In this document: positions 39,689 through 49,341 of the stretch, one piece after another | Position numbering within the stretch: position 1 is the first letter of the stretch | How the letters are laid out: each line of letters opens with the position of its first letter | Source of the DNA: Candidatus Pacearchaeota archaeon | GTDB taxonomy: Archaea; Nanobdellota; Nanobdellia; Pacearchaeales; GW2011-AR1 | Direction: 5' to 3' | Assembly (NCBI GenBank): GCA_023144035.1 | Contig: JAGLGM010000001.1 | Coordinates: 199,422 to 263,421, forward strand | Length of the DNA: 64,000 nt | Translations under genes and position numbers: made by a program | The notes under the pieces: generated by a model | Told to the model about the DNA's origin: nothing | The model's input: only the letters and a program-made list of their open reading frames with translations | Database searches by the model: none

Positions 39689-42600
39689 TTAAACAATATA
39701 AGGTTTCCAATACATATAAACAGGATGTTGATCGTCTGTAATATATTCACGATAATATCTAAAGGTATCTCCATCTCCATTCCAATCAAATAATTCAGCA
39801 TATCCTAAATCTCTATCTAGCCATTTAATGAAAATAGCATTATGTGGGTTTTTATTAGCACCATAAATATATGAAATTACATATCCTTTATCAAGCCCAC
39901 TTAATTTAGTAGATTCTACAAAATTTTCTTTTCCATTATTAAAATCGCAATTTTCAGGATAATTGGGTACTTGAAAAATACTGCCATCTATTGTTTTTCC
40001 TATTTCAGGATAATCTCTTCCTAAAGTATCAGAATAAACACAAGAACTTAATCCAACTCCAGCTTTTGCATAAACAAATGACGCTGCTTTAAAGCAATCA
40101 GCATATTCACTAGATGATGCTCCTTCCAAATCTATTGCTGCTTGTAAAACTTTTAATTGAGGATTTGTTAAAGTTTTAACACTTTCTAATACTTCTACAG
40201 GCTCACATATTTCTTCTTGTTCTTCATTTTCTAAATTCCCTATCTCTGCAAGATTAGGATTGTCAAGAAGTATCTCTATAATTCTATTATAATTAAAAAG
40301 AATTGCAGATCCTAATTTTTTACTTTTTCCATCTAATAAATTTATCAAAAGAATATATTCTTGAGGAATTTCATCTACAGAAGAAACCTTTGTTGCAGAC
40401 CCATAAGCATCGCCTCTATAAGAAGTTCTTGATTTATCAAATATATCAGTTACTTCATTCCAATTTCTTTTATCATATCCCCAAACCCATCTAGAATCAT
40501 ATTTAAAGTAAATTCTTTTAACTTCTTCTACATTAGAAAGCTTAAAAATTTCTTCAGTAAACTCCAATGGAAAGTTGAAAAATTTAATTATTGGTTCGCT
40601 AAAGGTGATAGTTTCATCATCAAACAATAATGAAACATCCACAAGAGTTTCAATTCCAGAAAAATAATTTTCAGATTTTAATTTATTAACTAAAATAGAA
40701 TCATATTTTCCAAATTCTAAATCTTTTAAATCATCTGAATTAACTGAAATCCACCCTTCACCAGATTTAGGAGTTGACTTATCATATGAAACATACCATT
40801 GATTATTTCTGAATTGCAAATATAAATTTTCATCTTCAGGAACCATGCTCAACGCACGCCAATCTTTAAACTCTAAAATAGAACTCTCAAAACTATTAGA
40901 GGTGAAAAAAGCCCCAATTTCATTCAAGCTTATTGGTTCTTGAATAATAGTTTCATCTTTCTCCTTTAATTTAGATGAGTCTGTCATCCAATCTTCAAGA
41001 TCCAATTCTCCCTCTTCTTGACTTAATTTATATTGATCATATAATGCAATAGCAATTTCAGCATATGCATCTCCTCTAAGAAATAATAAAGATGCTTTTT
41101 CATTATTAAAGAAAACTTGATCTATAAGTTCATTAATTAAATTTATTTTTTCTATATTTGAATTTGCATTTCCTATTTTTTCTATTTCACTATCAAAAGC
41201 AGCGCCTGTTTTATATCCTCCTTCACTTGCTAAAATCTCTTGATAATTTTGAGTAGTCACATCTAAAACTTCTTCTTCAAGATTTTCAAAATCAATTGCC
41301 TTTTCTACACTTTGAGTATCAAGCCAACATTTTAAATTATTATCTCCACAATATCCTACTTCAACCCAACGAGAACCCTCTAATCCAGCATAATTATCTG
41401 TTCCTTCTCCAGGATTTCTTGTTGCACAAATTCTTATTACACCTTCATTATATATAGAAGGATTCAATAAATCTTCTGCTCCTGCTTGAATATTTGGATT
41501 TAATAAACTATACAAACTCGAAGTTCCTGAAATACAACTTGATTCTGTTTTAATATCTGTTTGACTTGCTTGCTGTGTTAAATAACTATCTCCAATATAA
41601 TTAACTGCAAAATTAGTTGTAACTTCTTTAAATCCACATTCTTCTTGCCCATTGACCATTATACATAATTCTCTATAACCAGAAGGAGCTGTAAAATCCT
41701 TTGTCTCTGAAGCATATTCTCCTTTAGGAATATATCCTGTAGCAACATCTATTTGAAACATTGTATCTTGATAATAAGAACTTCCTATATCTCCTTTAAA
41801 GTAAACCCTATAATAAGTGCCCCTATCTTTTCCAGCATAAATATGATAAGATACTTTGTATTGAGATTGAGGAGGATTTGTCACAGTTGTAAAAGGTATT
41901 TCATTAAATCTTCCATAAAATTGAACAGGTGAATCAGGAGTTGTTATAGCATCTAATAAACCACTTCCATCAGGATATTTAAGTGAAATAAAATTATCAC
42001 AAGCAATTTCTTGTCCTGCTTCTTCTACAGAACGTGCTTTAAATGCTTGATATGAGTTTTGTGCATAATATTGTGCAAAATAGTTTACAGAACTTTCTGC
42101 TCTTTGCCATGCATCTGCAACACCTAAATATTCTCCCCCTCCACGACTCCCTCCTTTTCCTCCACTTATAATTATTTCAGTAAGTTTAGGTATTCCGAAT
42201 TTTGCAATTGGTAATGCTTGTCTATAAAAATATTCACAAAGATAAACACTTTGAATCTCATCGCAAACTCCAACTGTTTGACCTGTCTCTAAACTTGTTT
42301 GTAAACAATCTTGATATGAACTAAAAATAGACAATAAACCATCTAATCCTGCTTGCACACCAGTTAAACAAACAGGAACATATATTCCTTCTTGAGCATT
42401 AGGAAGACACAATGCAATACTTCCAATTATTCCAGATTGGACAACATCTTTAACAGGATAATTTCCTCCAAAATCACATCTACTTGAAGGGCAAATAACA
42501 GGATCACATACATTAAATAAAGTATTACAATCTTTTGGAGACATAAAATCTTGACATTTTATTCCAGGAACATCTACAGCAGGATTTCCAACTTTGATTC

Positions 42601-45600
42601 TTTTTCTATTTATAGTAACAAATCTTGCCCCTGCCTTGTATGCATTTTGAGCTTCCATAACTGCATCACTTGCTGCCCTCATTAAAGAGCTTACTTTTCC
42701 TTTATCGGAAATTCCTGGGAATTGATTTGAAACATCACCTTGAAGAGAAATTACAGACCTACAAATATCATCTCCCCTACGATTTTCTTCCCTTCCATTT
42801 CTTCCAACATTACATAAATAATAACTTTCAACTCTCCCAGATTTACTATATGTTGCTATTCCACCAAATACAGGTAAATCTTGACTAACAGAAACATACC
42901 ACCCTTCATCTATATCAAATGGAACAATCGCAGGATATCCCTTATATGGTTCTGTTTCATAATAACTTACTTCTGCATTTTTGTAAGTATTTGCATATGT
43001 TGAATCATCATATTTTTGAAATCCACTAATTCTCTTTGTGATTTTTTCAATTGTATCTTCATCTGTAATTAAATTCCCATTTGTATTATATAAATTTTTA
43101 ACAATATAATCAGTAGAACTAACTGCCTCTAATTCAGCTAAATAACCTATATTACTAAAAATTACTAACTCTACAGGAACATTTGCTCCAATATTTCCAT
43201 GCCCTTTTGTACCTGTTATTCCACCACTATAAACCCCTGTAACAGATTCAGATTCACCATAAATCCCTCCTCCTACATTTAATAAAACATTATTTTTATT
43301 TAACTCATTTAATATTGAGAATTTTTTAACCTCATCTTGAGAATTAATTTGAACATCTAAAAAAGTAGAATATAAATTCTCTTTAGCTAATTTCTTAATA
43401 TCACTTGAAACAGTATCACTTGATAACACCTTTGTATAAAGATCAATATCTCTTAATTGTTCAACACTATATTTATTTTCTTCAAATCCTTGTGTTGAAA
43501 GAACCTCTTTCATATTTACGAGATTTATTGTCTCACTATTTCCTTTTGGGTCCACAAAAGTATTTCCTAAACTATCTAAATTTGTTCTAACTTTTTTAGA
43601 ATATTCTTCAACAAATTTTGTTGTGTCTATAACATTAGTAGAAAAAAGAGTTTCAGAAGTTCCATATTTATCTTGTATTGTTTTTATTTCTGTATTTTGA
43701 GTATCCATAAATGAATAAAGAGTATCAACATCTCTATCAATATTCTCTGATTCTTTAATCAAACATTGTTCTTGTGTAGAATATGTTCCTACAGAAACTA
43801 AATTATCACACTGTTCATACCACCCTCCATCTCCATTCATTATCTCTCCTCTCGCAATTCCTTTTCCACCTGTATTATCTAAATAATTTTTAACAGTTAA
43901 ATAAGCACTTGTTCCAATACAAGCTCCTTTCATAGTTTTCACAAACTTTTCAAGACCTACTGAAATAGAAGACCATTTTTTAATTTCCTCATCTAAATTA
44001 TCTATTTTTTCTTGTGTTTTTTCAGGAGATAATTGAATATTTCTTTTGTCAATATTTACTCTAAAATTAAAACTAGCATTTGTTTGAGCATAATCAATAT
44101 TTGGAATTAATGAAACTTTAGCAACTTTTTTTAATTTAACTTCTAATAAAGTTAAAGTATATCCAGAATTAAAAGTCTCAGGTGCATTTAATGAAATCCA
44201 TTCTGATTTATCTTCTATAAGATTTCCTAAAGTAGTACTTTTTCTAATATTTAATTTAAGTTTTGCAGAATCTTCTTCTAAATCTTCTAACATAAAATAT
44301 TCATCTTCAGAAGCATCTAAATAAATAACATCATTTTTTGTTAAAGTATAAGTAGAAACATCTCCTGTAGGATAATTAACTCTAATTCTAGCACTATATT
44401 CATATTCAGTAGGTTCATAAACTCCTTCAAAAGAAATTTGAGAAATATGATTATCAATTAAAACATTTGTAATTGAAGTTGTTGAGCTAGACATTTTCAT
44501 AGCATTTTTACAAGCTTCTAAAGATTTTTTAGAATCAGGATATTTTTGTTTAAATTCATCACACAACTCTGCCATTGTTTGTTTTTGATTTAATTCATTT
44601 GCTAAATTTATTAAATTAAATAATGCGCTTTCTCCAAGAGTTTCATCTCTATCTTCATTTTTTTCATCTGGATAACTATTTATAAGAGTTCTATAATCAT
44701 CTACTGCTAAATTAAATTCATTTTCAATTTCTTCTGGAAGTTTAGTATTATATGTCTCTGAAAAACCAATAAGTTCTACATTTGTTCCAAATTTATCATC
44801 CTCTTCTTTAAAATCAACACGTCTAAAACCATTATTCTCTAATGCCCATTGTAAAAGCCTATTTTGTAGATTTAAATAAGAACCTGATACTGCAGATATT
44901 TGTTGGAAAATATTTGGATCCTCAAATCCTTTATTAAAATCAGACCTTTTAGCAATTGCTGTAACAGATTTAATTTCTTCTAAAGTAAGTTTAGGGTTAA
45001 TTCCCTTTTTTTCTTCAGAACGAACAGCCATTAAATAAACATATAAATTATTTTCTTCACCTGTATTTCCTGTTGTTCCTGCATAACCAAGAAAAACTTT
45101 TCTATCTTCATCTTCATATAAAAAGTCTCCAACTGTAACATTTCTCTCAACATCATTAATCTTTAACAAAATATTAGGAGTTATTCTAAGACTAAATGCT
45201 CCGGTGTGAAATCCTTCTCTATCTTCTCCACAACTTAATCTAACTTCTGAATTAATTCCACTTTTTTCTAAAGAAATTACTTTACAATTATTTTCTAAAA
45301 ACCTCTCTCCTTGTTTAACTTCAACAGGATTTCCATTTATATTAAATCTTGCTCTTGTATCTGGATTTTCAAGATCATCTAATCTTAATCTCATTGTTGC
45401 TAAACAAAAATCAAAACCAGGAATATAAAGTTCATTTGAGGTCTCTCCTTTTTGCAATGTAACTGTTGAATAAATCATTTTATTATCTCCTTGACCTAAA
45501 ATTCCTCCTCTAGACTTATCAGAATAAATAGAAATTGTTGCTTCATTGTCATAAACTCCTTCTGCTCTCAAATATCCTCTTCCATCCCAAAAACTATATT

Positions 45601-46216
45601 GTTTATATTTTTCTCCCCAATCATTTTCATCTAAAACAGGAAGATAAAAACTAGATTGTCCAACCCCGAAAGCATTTTGAATATCATATCTAATTCTTGC
45701 TGTTAAATTTCCTTCAACATATTCTGGCATTGCAGATTCATTTTCTTGTTTTCTTAATACAATTACTGCATACCCAATATTATCTAAAATAACTGGTTGA
45801 GATAATTCATTTTGATAAGGATTTAAAGCACCTTCTACAGGATGAAAACCAACAGTTGCAACTTCTTGAGGATATTTTCCAGTAATTGTCATTGTTTTTA
45901 TTGCTTGAACATCTATCAAAGGATTCATTTGTGTTGCAGAAATTGGACAAAATACTGGAACATTTTGTTCTTCTAAAAGATCACTCCTAACCATTGCTGG
46001 TTCACAACCTAAAGGACTTATTTGAAGAATAAAATCTTGTCCTGCTTGACACATTTTATCATCATACATTCCAGTTCCAAGAAAATTATTTCTATCATAA
46101 GGTCCATATTGAACATAATTTGTTTGAGAACGATAATAAGCCATAGCAAATGATGTAAGCAAAAGAATTCCTATTAAAAAGAAGATTCCTAGTTTTATTG
46201 ATTTATTTATTTTCAT
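39689..46216 (-). CDS. Giant secreted surface protein with C-terminal papain/NlpC-like domain
   Basis: 2175 residues, the largest gene here. It has a signal peptide (LGIFFLIGILLLTSFAMAYY), then a large beta-rich region, a helical TPR-like stretch (about 510-580; FNLAVDDYRTLINSYPDEKNE), a coiled segment (about 780-900), a cysteine-rich part with a GGKGGSRGGGEYLG loop (about 1180-1400), and a C-terminal module in which Cys in DCFKAASFVYAKAG, His in NPHNAIFIKW and Asp in LFDWNGDG resemble an NlpC/P60-like papain fold. Such giant proteins recur in DPANN archaea and may mediate host contact or wall-targeted activity (inference). It overlaps the neighbouring pilin-like gene by four bases. Confidence 0.85.
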   Translation of the reverse strand: MKINKSIKLGIFFLIGILLLTSFAMAYYRSQTNYVQYGPYDRNNFLGTGMYDDKMCQAGQDFILQISPLGCEPAMVRSDLLEEQNVPVFCPISATQMNPLIDVQAIKTMTITGKYPQEVATVGFHPVEGALNPYQNELSQPVILDNIGYAVIVLRKQENESAMPEYVEGNLTARIRYDIQNAFGVGQSSFYLPVLDENDWGEKYKQYSFWDGRGYLRAEGVYDNEATISIYSDKSRGGILGQGDNKMIYSTVTLQKGETSNELYIPGFDFCLATMRLRLDDLENPDTRARFNINGNPVEVKQGERFLENNCKVISLEKSGINSEVRLSCGEDREGFHTGAFSLRITPNILLKINDVERNVTVGDFLYEDEDRKVFLGYAGTTGNTGEENNLYVYLMAVRSEEKKGINPKLTLEEIKSVTAIAKRSDFNKGFEDPNIFQQISAVSGSYLNLQNRLLQWALENNGFRRVDFKEEDDKFGTNVELIGFSETYNTKLPEEIENEFNLAVDDYRTLINSYPDEKNEDRDETLGESALFNLINLANELNQKQTMAELCDEFKQKYPDSKKSLEACKNAMKMSSSTTSITNVLIDNHISQISFEGVYEPTEYEYSARIRVNYPTGDVSTYTLTKNDVIYLDASEDEYFMLEDLEEDSAKLKLNIRKSTTLGNLIEDKSEWISLNAPETFNSGYTLTLLEVKLKKVAKVSLIPNIDYAQTNASFNFRVNIDKRNIQLSPEKTQEKIDNLDEEIKKWSSISVGLEKFVKTMKGACIGTSAYLTVKNYLDNTGGKGIARGEIMNGDGGWYEQCDNLVSVGTYSTQEQCLIKESENIDRDVDTLYSFMDTQNTEIKTIQDKYGTSETLFSTNVIDTTKFVEEYSKKVRTNLDSLGNTFVDPKGNSETINLVNMKEVLSTQGFEENKYSVEQLRDIDLYTKVLSSDTVSSDIKKLAKENLYSTFLDVQINSQDEVKKFSILNELNKNNVLLNVGGGIYGESESVTGVYSGGITGTKGHGNIGANVPVELVIFSNIGYLAELEAVSSTDYIVKNLYNTNGNLITDEDTIEKITKRISGFQKYDDSTYANTYKNAEVSYYETEPYKGYPAIVPFDIDEGWYVSVSQDLPVFGGIATYSKSGRVESYYLCNVGRNGREENRRGDDICRSVISLQGDVSNQFPGISDKGKVSSLMRAASDAVMEAQNAYKAGARFVTINRKRIKVGNPAVDVPGIKCQDFMSPKDCNTLFNVCDPVICPSSRCDFGGNYPVKDVVQSGIIGSIALCLPNAQEGIYVPVCLTGVQAGLDGLLSIFSSYQDCLQTSLETGQTVGVCDEIQSVYLCEYFYRQALPIAKFGIPKLTEIIISGGKGGSRGGGEYLGVADAWQRAESSVNYFAQYYAQNSYQAFKARSVEEAGQEIACDNFISLKYPDGSGLLDAITTPDSPVQFYGRFNEIPFTTVTNPPQSQYKVSYHIYAGKDRGTYYRVYFKGDIGSSYYQDTMFQIDVATGYIPKGEYASETKDFTAPSGYRELCIMVNGQEECGFKEVTTNFAVNYIGDSYLTQQASQTDIKTESSCISGTSSLYSLLNPNIQAGAEDLLNPSIYNEGVIRICATRNPGEGTDNYAGLEGSRWVEVGYCGDNNLKCWLDTQSVEKAIDFENLEEEVLDVTTQNYQEILASEGGYKTGAAFDSEIEKIGNANSNIEKINLINELIDQVFFNNEKASLLFLRGDAYAEIAIALYDQYKLSQEEGELDLEDWMTDSSKLKEKDETIIQEPISLNEIGAFFTSNSFESSILEFKDWRALSMVPEDENLYLQFRNNQWYVSYDKSTPKSGEGWISVNSDDLKDLEFGKYDSILVNKLKSENYFSGIETLVDVSLLFDDETITFSEPIIKFFNFPLEFTEEIFKLSNVEEVKRIYFKYDSRWVWGYDKRNWNEVTDIFDKSRTSYRGDAYGSATKVSSVDEIPQEYILLINLLDGKSKKLGSAILFNYNRIIEILLDNPNLAEIGNLENEEQEEICEPVEVLESVKTLTNPQLKVLQAAIDLEGASSSEYADCFKAASFVYAKAGVGLSSCVYSDTLGRDYPEIGKTIDGSIFQVPNYPENCDFNNGKENFVESTKLSGLDKGYVISYIYGANKNPHNAIFIKWLDRDLGYAELFDWNGDGDTFRYYREYITDDQHPVYMYWKPYIV

Positions 46217-48039
46217 GTGAAAAAGATATCTAACCCTTTAGTTTCAAATAACATATAATTTTCTTGTAATTGGTCTAAAGAAGTTGGTTCTAGTAAACTT
46301 TCTGCATTTATTTCAATTGTATTAGAATTTTGTAATTGATAATCTGTAATATAATAAACTTCTTTTCCTCCTCCTGCCAAAGCACTTGAAACAATTTGAG
46401 AAGGAAGAGTTATTTCAAAACATTTTTCTTGTGTTAATCCTACAATTCCTCCAATTCCAGATTTTGGCATTTCTATACATTCTTCATAAGTTGATTCTTC
46501 TAACTCTAAAGAAGAGTCTTGATAAATATAAACATTAATATCATAATCTCCTTCACTTAATTCAACTGTTTTAGTGTCTGGATAAACAATTGTTTTTGTT
46601 AAATCCTCTGAAACAAAACTAATTATTGCTTCACCATTATAAGAATTCCAGTCTAATTTTAAATCAACATTTCGCTCATAAATTCTATCCATTTCAATAT
46701 AAACACCTTCAGATTCAATTACAGAATAAAGATATTTTGTTTCTTCAAATCCGTCTGCTTTAGCAACAATATATCCATTTATACATTGTGGAAATTCTGA
46801 TTCTAAAACTCCGTTTGAAGAAGTTTCTCCAATTAAACAAGTATTTCCAAAACACTCATAAGAAATTTCTGCTTGAACAGGAATTAAATTAGAATCATAC
46901 ATATTAACTTCAACTAAAGTATTTTTATAGTTACAAAATTCAGTATCTGTATAATCCACAGCCTCTCCTTCCAAAGATTCTCGAGGATTATTTCCTTTAA
47001 TAATTACAGCCATTGGAAATTGAAAAATTTCTTCACCATCATAAACTTGAACTAATACAGGATATTTTATATCATATACATAATGATATGAAACATAACA
47101 AAATCCTAAAACACCTAAACCTGCTTGATTTCCAACAGGATTTGCAATCATTAATGCTCCTTCAGAAGGATTTACTTCAAAATTATGAGGCCAATTTTGA
47201 GAAGTTAAAAATCTTACATCTTCATTTACAGGTAAATCAACTACAAAATAATCTTTAGCTTCTCCTTTTGATTTTAGAGCCATAGTATTTATTTCAATTG
47301 CTTCATATAAATCATCAAAAACTTCTTCAGCATTCCAAACTTTTGGCGAACAACTTAATTCAACCCCATCAACAGGAGCATAAAGTCTCAAAGTATCAAT
47401 AGAATATTCTTCTAAAAACAATTGACTTTGCTCTTCATCATAAACTTTTATAGCAGAATCATAAAGTTTTCCTAACTTAGAATTAACTACCACATCATGA
47501 TTATTAACTAAAGCAATTTCATCGCCTTTTTCAATTGTTAAATCCATTTTTAAATTAATCTCAATTTCACTATTTTGTATTTCAATACTTGCTTTTGGAT
47601 CTTCAGAATAAATTACATATCCTGAATCATAATAAGCATCAAAAGAACATTCAGATATTCTTTGTTCTATAAATCCCTCTAATTCCTCTTCCATATTTTT
47701 TTTAGAAGGAATTTGTTCTTTCTCTATATTATTTCCAGAAACATAATACCAATAAGGAATTGGATTTCCTAAAAAATTAAGTTGAGATGAAAAAGGCATA
47801 TAAGCAGAACCAGGTTCAAATTCAGGCATTTCAATATATCCTCCTTGACTCATTAAAATATTTGCTCCAACTAAAGTATCTTCTTCTAAACAAGATAAAA
47901 AAGAATTATAAATAGGTTGCATAGAAACTGGAATATTTGAAACTGAAATTTTATCTCTAAATATAAAAAAACCTGCAACTGCTGCAACAATTATTATTGC
48001 AAGAATTATAAAAATAGTTACTTGTGCTTTTTTATTCAT
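46213..48039 (-). CDS. Class III signal peptide (pilin-like) surface protein
   Basis: 608 residues. The N-terminus NKKAQVTIFIILAIIIVAAV is a class III signal: short basic stretch, cleavage after KKAQ, then a hydrophobic helix that forms the filament core. The rest is beta-rich, with a likely Ig-like or carboxypeptidase-regulatory-like region near residue 400 (FGNTCLIGETSSNG). It is larger than normal pilins, so it may be a pseudopilin or a filament-anchored surface protein. A ribosome binding site (GGAGGT) lies about 8 bases before the ATG. Coupled to the giant gene by a four-base overlap. Confidence 0.8.
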   Translation of the reverse strand: MNKKAQVTIFIILAIIIVAAVAGFFIFRDKISVSNIPVSMQPIYNSFLSCLEEDTLVGANILMSQGGYIEMPEFEPGSAYMPFSSQLNFLGNPIPYWYYVSGNNIEKEQIPSKKNMEEELEGFIEQRISECSFDAYYDSGYVIYSEDPKASIEIQNSEIEINLKMDLTIEKGDEIALVNNHDVVVNSKLGKLYDSAIKVYDEEQSQLFLEEYSIDTLRLYAPVDGVELSCSPKVWNAEEVFDDLYEAIEINTMALKSKGEAKDYFVVDLPVNEDVRFLTSQNWPHNFEVNPSEGALMIANPVGNQAGLGVLGFCYVSYHYVYDIKYPVLVQVYDGEEIFQFPMAVIIKGNNPRESLEGEAVDYTDTEFCNYKNTLVEVNMYDSNLIPVQAEISYECFGNTCLIGETSSNGVLESEFPQCINGYIVAKADGFEETKYLYSVIESEGVYIEMDRIYERNVDLKLDWNSYNGEAIISFVSEDLTKTIVYPDTKTVELSEGDYDINVYIYQDSSLELEESTYEECIEMPKSGIGGIVGLTQEKCFEITLPSQIVSSALAGGGKEVYYITDYQLQNSNTIEINAESLLEPTSLDQLQENYMLFETKGLDIFFT

Positions 48040-48166
48040 TTTCTACCTCCAAACCAAGTTTTTTCTTGATTAAATCAATAATTTCTGTATTAATATCTTT
48101 TTTAATAGATTCTTTAAATTTTTTCCAAAGTTTCTCATCCTCTATAAGAAGTAAATATTTTTTCAT
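48032..48166 (-). CDS. Small ribbon-helix-helix-like protein
   Basis: Found by hand; too short for the track. 44 residues: MKKYLLLIEDEKLWKKFKE then SIKKDINTEIIDLIKKKLG. The pattern (strand with D-E-x-L-W-x-K-F-K, turn, helix ending in L-I-K-x-K-L) is that of ribbon-helix-helix DNA-binding proteins. A Shine-Dalgarno GAGAGG precedes the ATG and a TATA-like TTTATATATTA lies farther upstream. Its stop overlaps the start of the pilin-like gene (ATGAATAA), so it heads this three-gene unit and could regulate it. Confidence 0.6.
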   Translation of the reverse strand: MKKYLLLIEDEKLWKKFKESIKKDINTEIIDLIKKKLGLEVENE

Positions 48167-48299
48167 ATATGTTATCCTCTCTCTTTTAAGAAAATTTTAA
48201 TATATAAATGTTTCTTAATAATTTATTTAGTTACTAAGTAAGTTAGTAAGTATTAGTCCTTTTATGTTATAAATAGTTAAAATAATAATTTATAAAAAA

Positions 48300-48506
48300 T
48301 TAATAATGAAAATTCATTTTTCGAACCTTACTTACTCTAAAATAATTAATTGCTCCAAGAATTATTAAGATAGCTCCAACTAAAATAATCCATTTATCTA
48401 ATTGAGTTATAAACTCTGGAAAAATTATAAATCCTAAAGATAAATTAAGAAAATATAATCCAAATACAAGATATACTAAAAACCCTATAAAAGCCCCTTT
48501 TTTCAT
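48300..48506 (-). CDS. Small two-helix membrane protein (paralogue of 12.5 kb gene)
   Basis: 68 residues: first helix FLVYLVFGLYFLNLSLGF, polar loop (FPEFITQLDK), second helix WIILVGAILIILGAINYF, then a basic tail. Shares position-by-position pattern with the protein at 12487-12705. AT-rich TATAATTATAATTAT promoter-like sequence is just upstream. Function unknown. Confidence 0.65.
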   Translation of the reverse strand: MKKGAFIGFLVYLVFGLYFLNLSLGFIIFPEFITQLDKWIILVGAILIILGAINYFRVSKVRKMNFHY

Positions 48507-48560
48507 AATTATAATTATAAATCAACATATTTAAATATTTCTGGAAATAAAAAGAAATAA

Positions 48561-48813
48561 GGTTTATCAGACATAACCTTATTAAAGAAAAATTTGATAA
48601 AATGGTTGTCTATCAGGCATGACCTTATCTTAAAGGAAAGTTTGGTAAGAATGGTTGTCTATCAGACATAACCTTATTAAAGAAAAATTTGGTAAGAATG
48701 GTTGTCTATCAGACATAACCTTATTAAAGAAAAATTTGGTAAGAATGGTTGTCTATCAGGCATGACCTTATCTTAAAGGAAAGTTTGGTAAAGAAAACCT
48801 TGGTTGTCTTTAC
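48561..48813 (+). repeat. Tandem promoter-like repeat array before tRNA-Val
   Basis: Four complete copies of a 47-55 base unit beginning GGTTGTCTATCAG (starts at about 48604, 48653, 48700 and 48747), preceded by a partial copy at 48561. Two versions alternate: type A CAGGCATGACCTTATCTTAAAGGAAAG and type B CAGACATAACCTTATTAAAGAAAAA, in the order B-A-B-B-A. The last unit leads directly into GGTTGTCTTTAC and tRNA-Val. Each unit holds a BRE/TATA-like GGAAAGTTTGGTAA or AAATTTGGTAA stretch followed by GGTTGTCT, so each could start transcription. A diverged copy lies upstream of rps3ae (49266-49341). Confidence 0.8.
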
Positions 48814-48885
48814 GGTCCTGTAGTCCAATGGCTAAGACATATCCTTGACTTGGATAAAACCCAAGTTCGATTCTTGGCAGGACCA
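48814..48885 (+). tRNA. tRNA-Val(GAC)
   Basis: 72 bases. Acceptor GGTCCTG pairs with CAGGACC, discriminator A. Anticodon stem TATCC/GGATA with loop TTGACTT gives GAC (Val). T arm CCAAG/CTTGG. No intron. Downstream, CAACTTC/GAAGTTG with an inner CCTTATTAAGG forms a hairpin (48889-48919). It follows the promoter-like repeat array. Confidence 0.94.
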
Positions 48886-48959
48886 TTTCAACTTCCTTAT
48901 TAAGGACAAGGCGAAGTTGGGAACCTTTTTAAACCCGATTTCTCTTTTCAATTTATAAA

Positions 48960-49277
48960 ATGAAACTCCCAAAGACAACAAATAGATTTTGTCCTTATTG
49001 TAAGAAAAAAACAGAGCAAAAAATTAAAGTAGTTTCAACCGGAGGTAAAAGAGGAACTTTAACAAGAGGTTCATTATCAAGAGCTAAAAAAAGAGGACTT
49101 AATAGAGGAATAGGTAATAAAGGAAAATGGGGTTCAAAACCAGCTGTTTCAAAATTCAAAAGAAAAGCAAAAACAACTAAAAAGACAAATATAATGTATA
49201 CTTGTAAAGAATGTGAAAAATCTAAGTATCGTGCTTCAAAAAGAAATAAAAGGACAAGTAAAGTAGTTCAAGAATGA
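48960..49277 (+). CDS. rpl44e: Ribosomal protein L44e
   Basis: 105 residues. Zinc-binding FCPYCKKKTEQ at the start and YTCKECEKSK near the end, with a lysine/arginine-rich middle (RAKKRGLNRGIG), match the archaeal L44e family. A TATA-like TTTTTAAAC is about 30 bases upstream (48923-48932). Usually followed by S27e in archaea; here the next gene is rps3ae. Confidence 0.93.
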   Translation: MKLPKTTNRFCPYCKKKTEQKIKVVSTGGKRGTLTRGSLSRAKKRGLNRGIGNKGKWGSKPAVSKFKRKAKTTKKTNIMYTCKECEKSKYRASKRNKRTSKVVQE

Positions 49278-49341
49278 TTATCAACCATGAGTACAAATTA
49301 AGGGGAAAGTTTAATAAAGAAAACCGGAGGTTGTCTTTATA
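49266..49341 (+). repeat. Diverged copy of the tRNA-Val repeat module as rps3ae leader
   Basis: The 76 bases before rps3ae align by eye with the last tRNA-Val repeat unit over almost the whole length, most clearly TTAA-GG-AAAGTTT-TAAAGAAAACC-GGTTGTCTTTA. In this copy the 3' part contains a Shine-Dalgarno GGAGG (49326-49330). It overlaps the end of rpl44e. It is a shared promoter/leader module, placed before a protein gene and before a tRNA. Confidence 0.65.

Noticed and set aside
48561-48813. CRISPR array
   Set aside because: Repeat units are contiguous with no unique spacers, and they lead into a tRNA gene; no cas genes are near.
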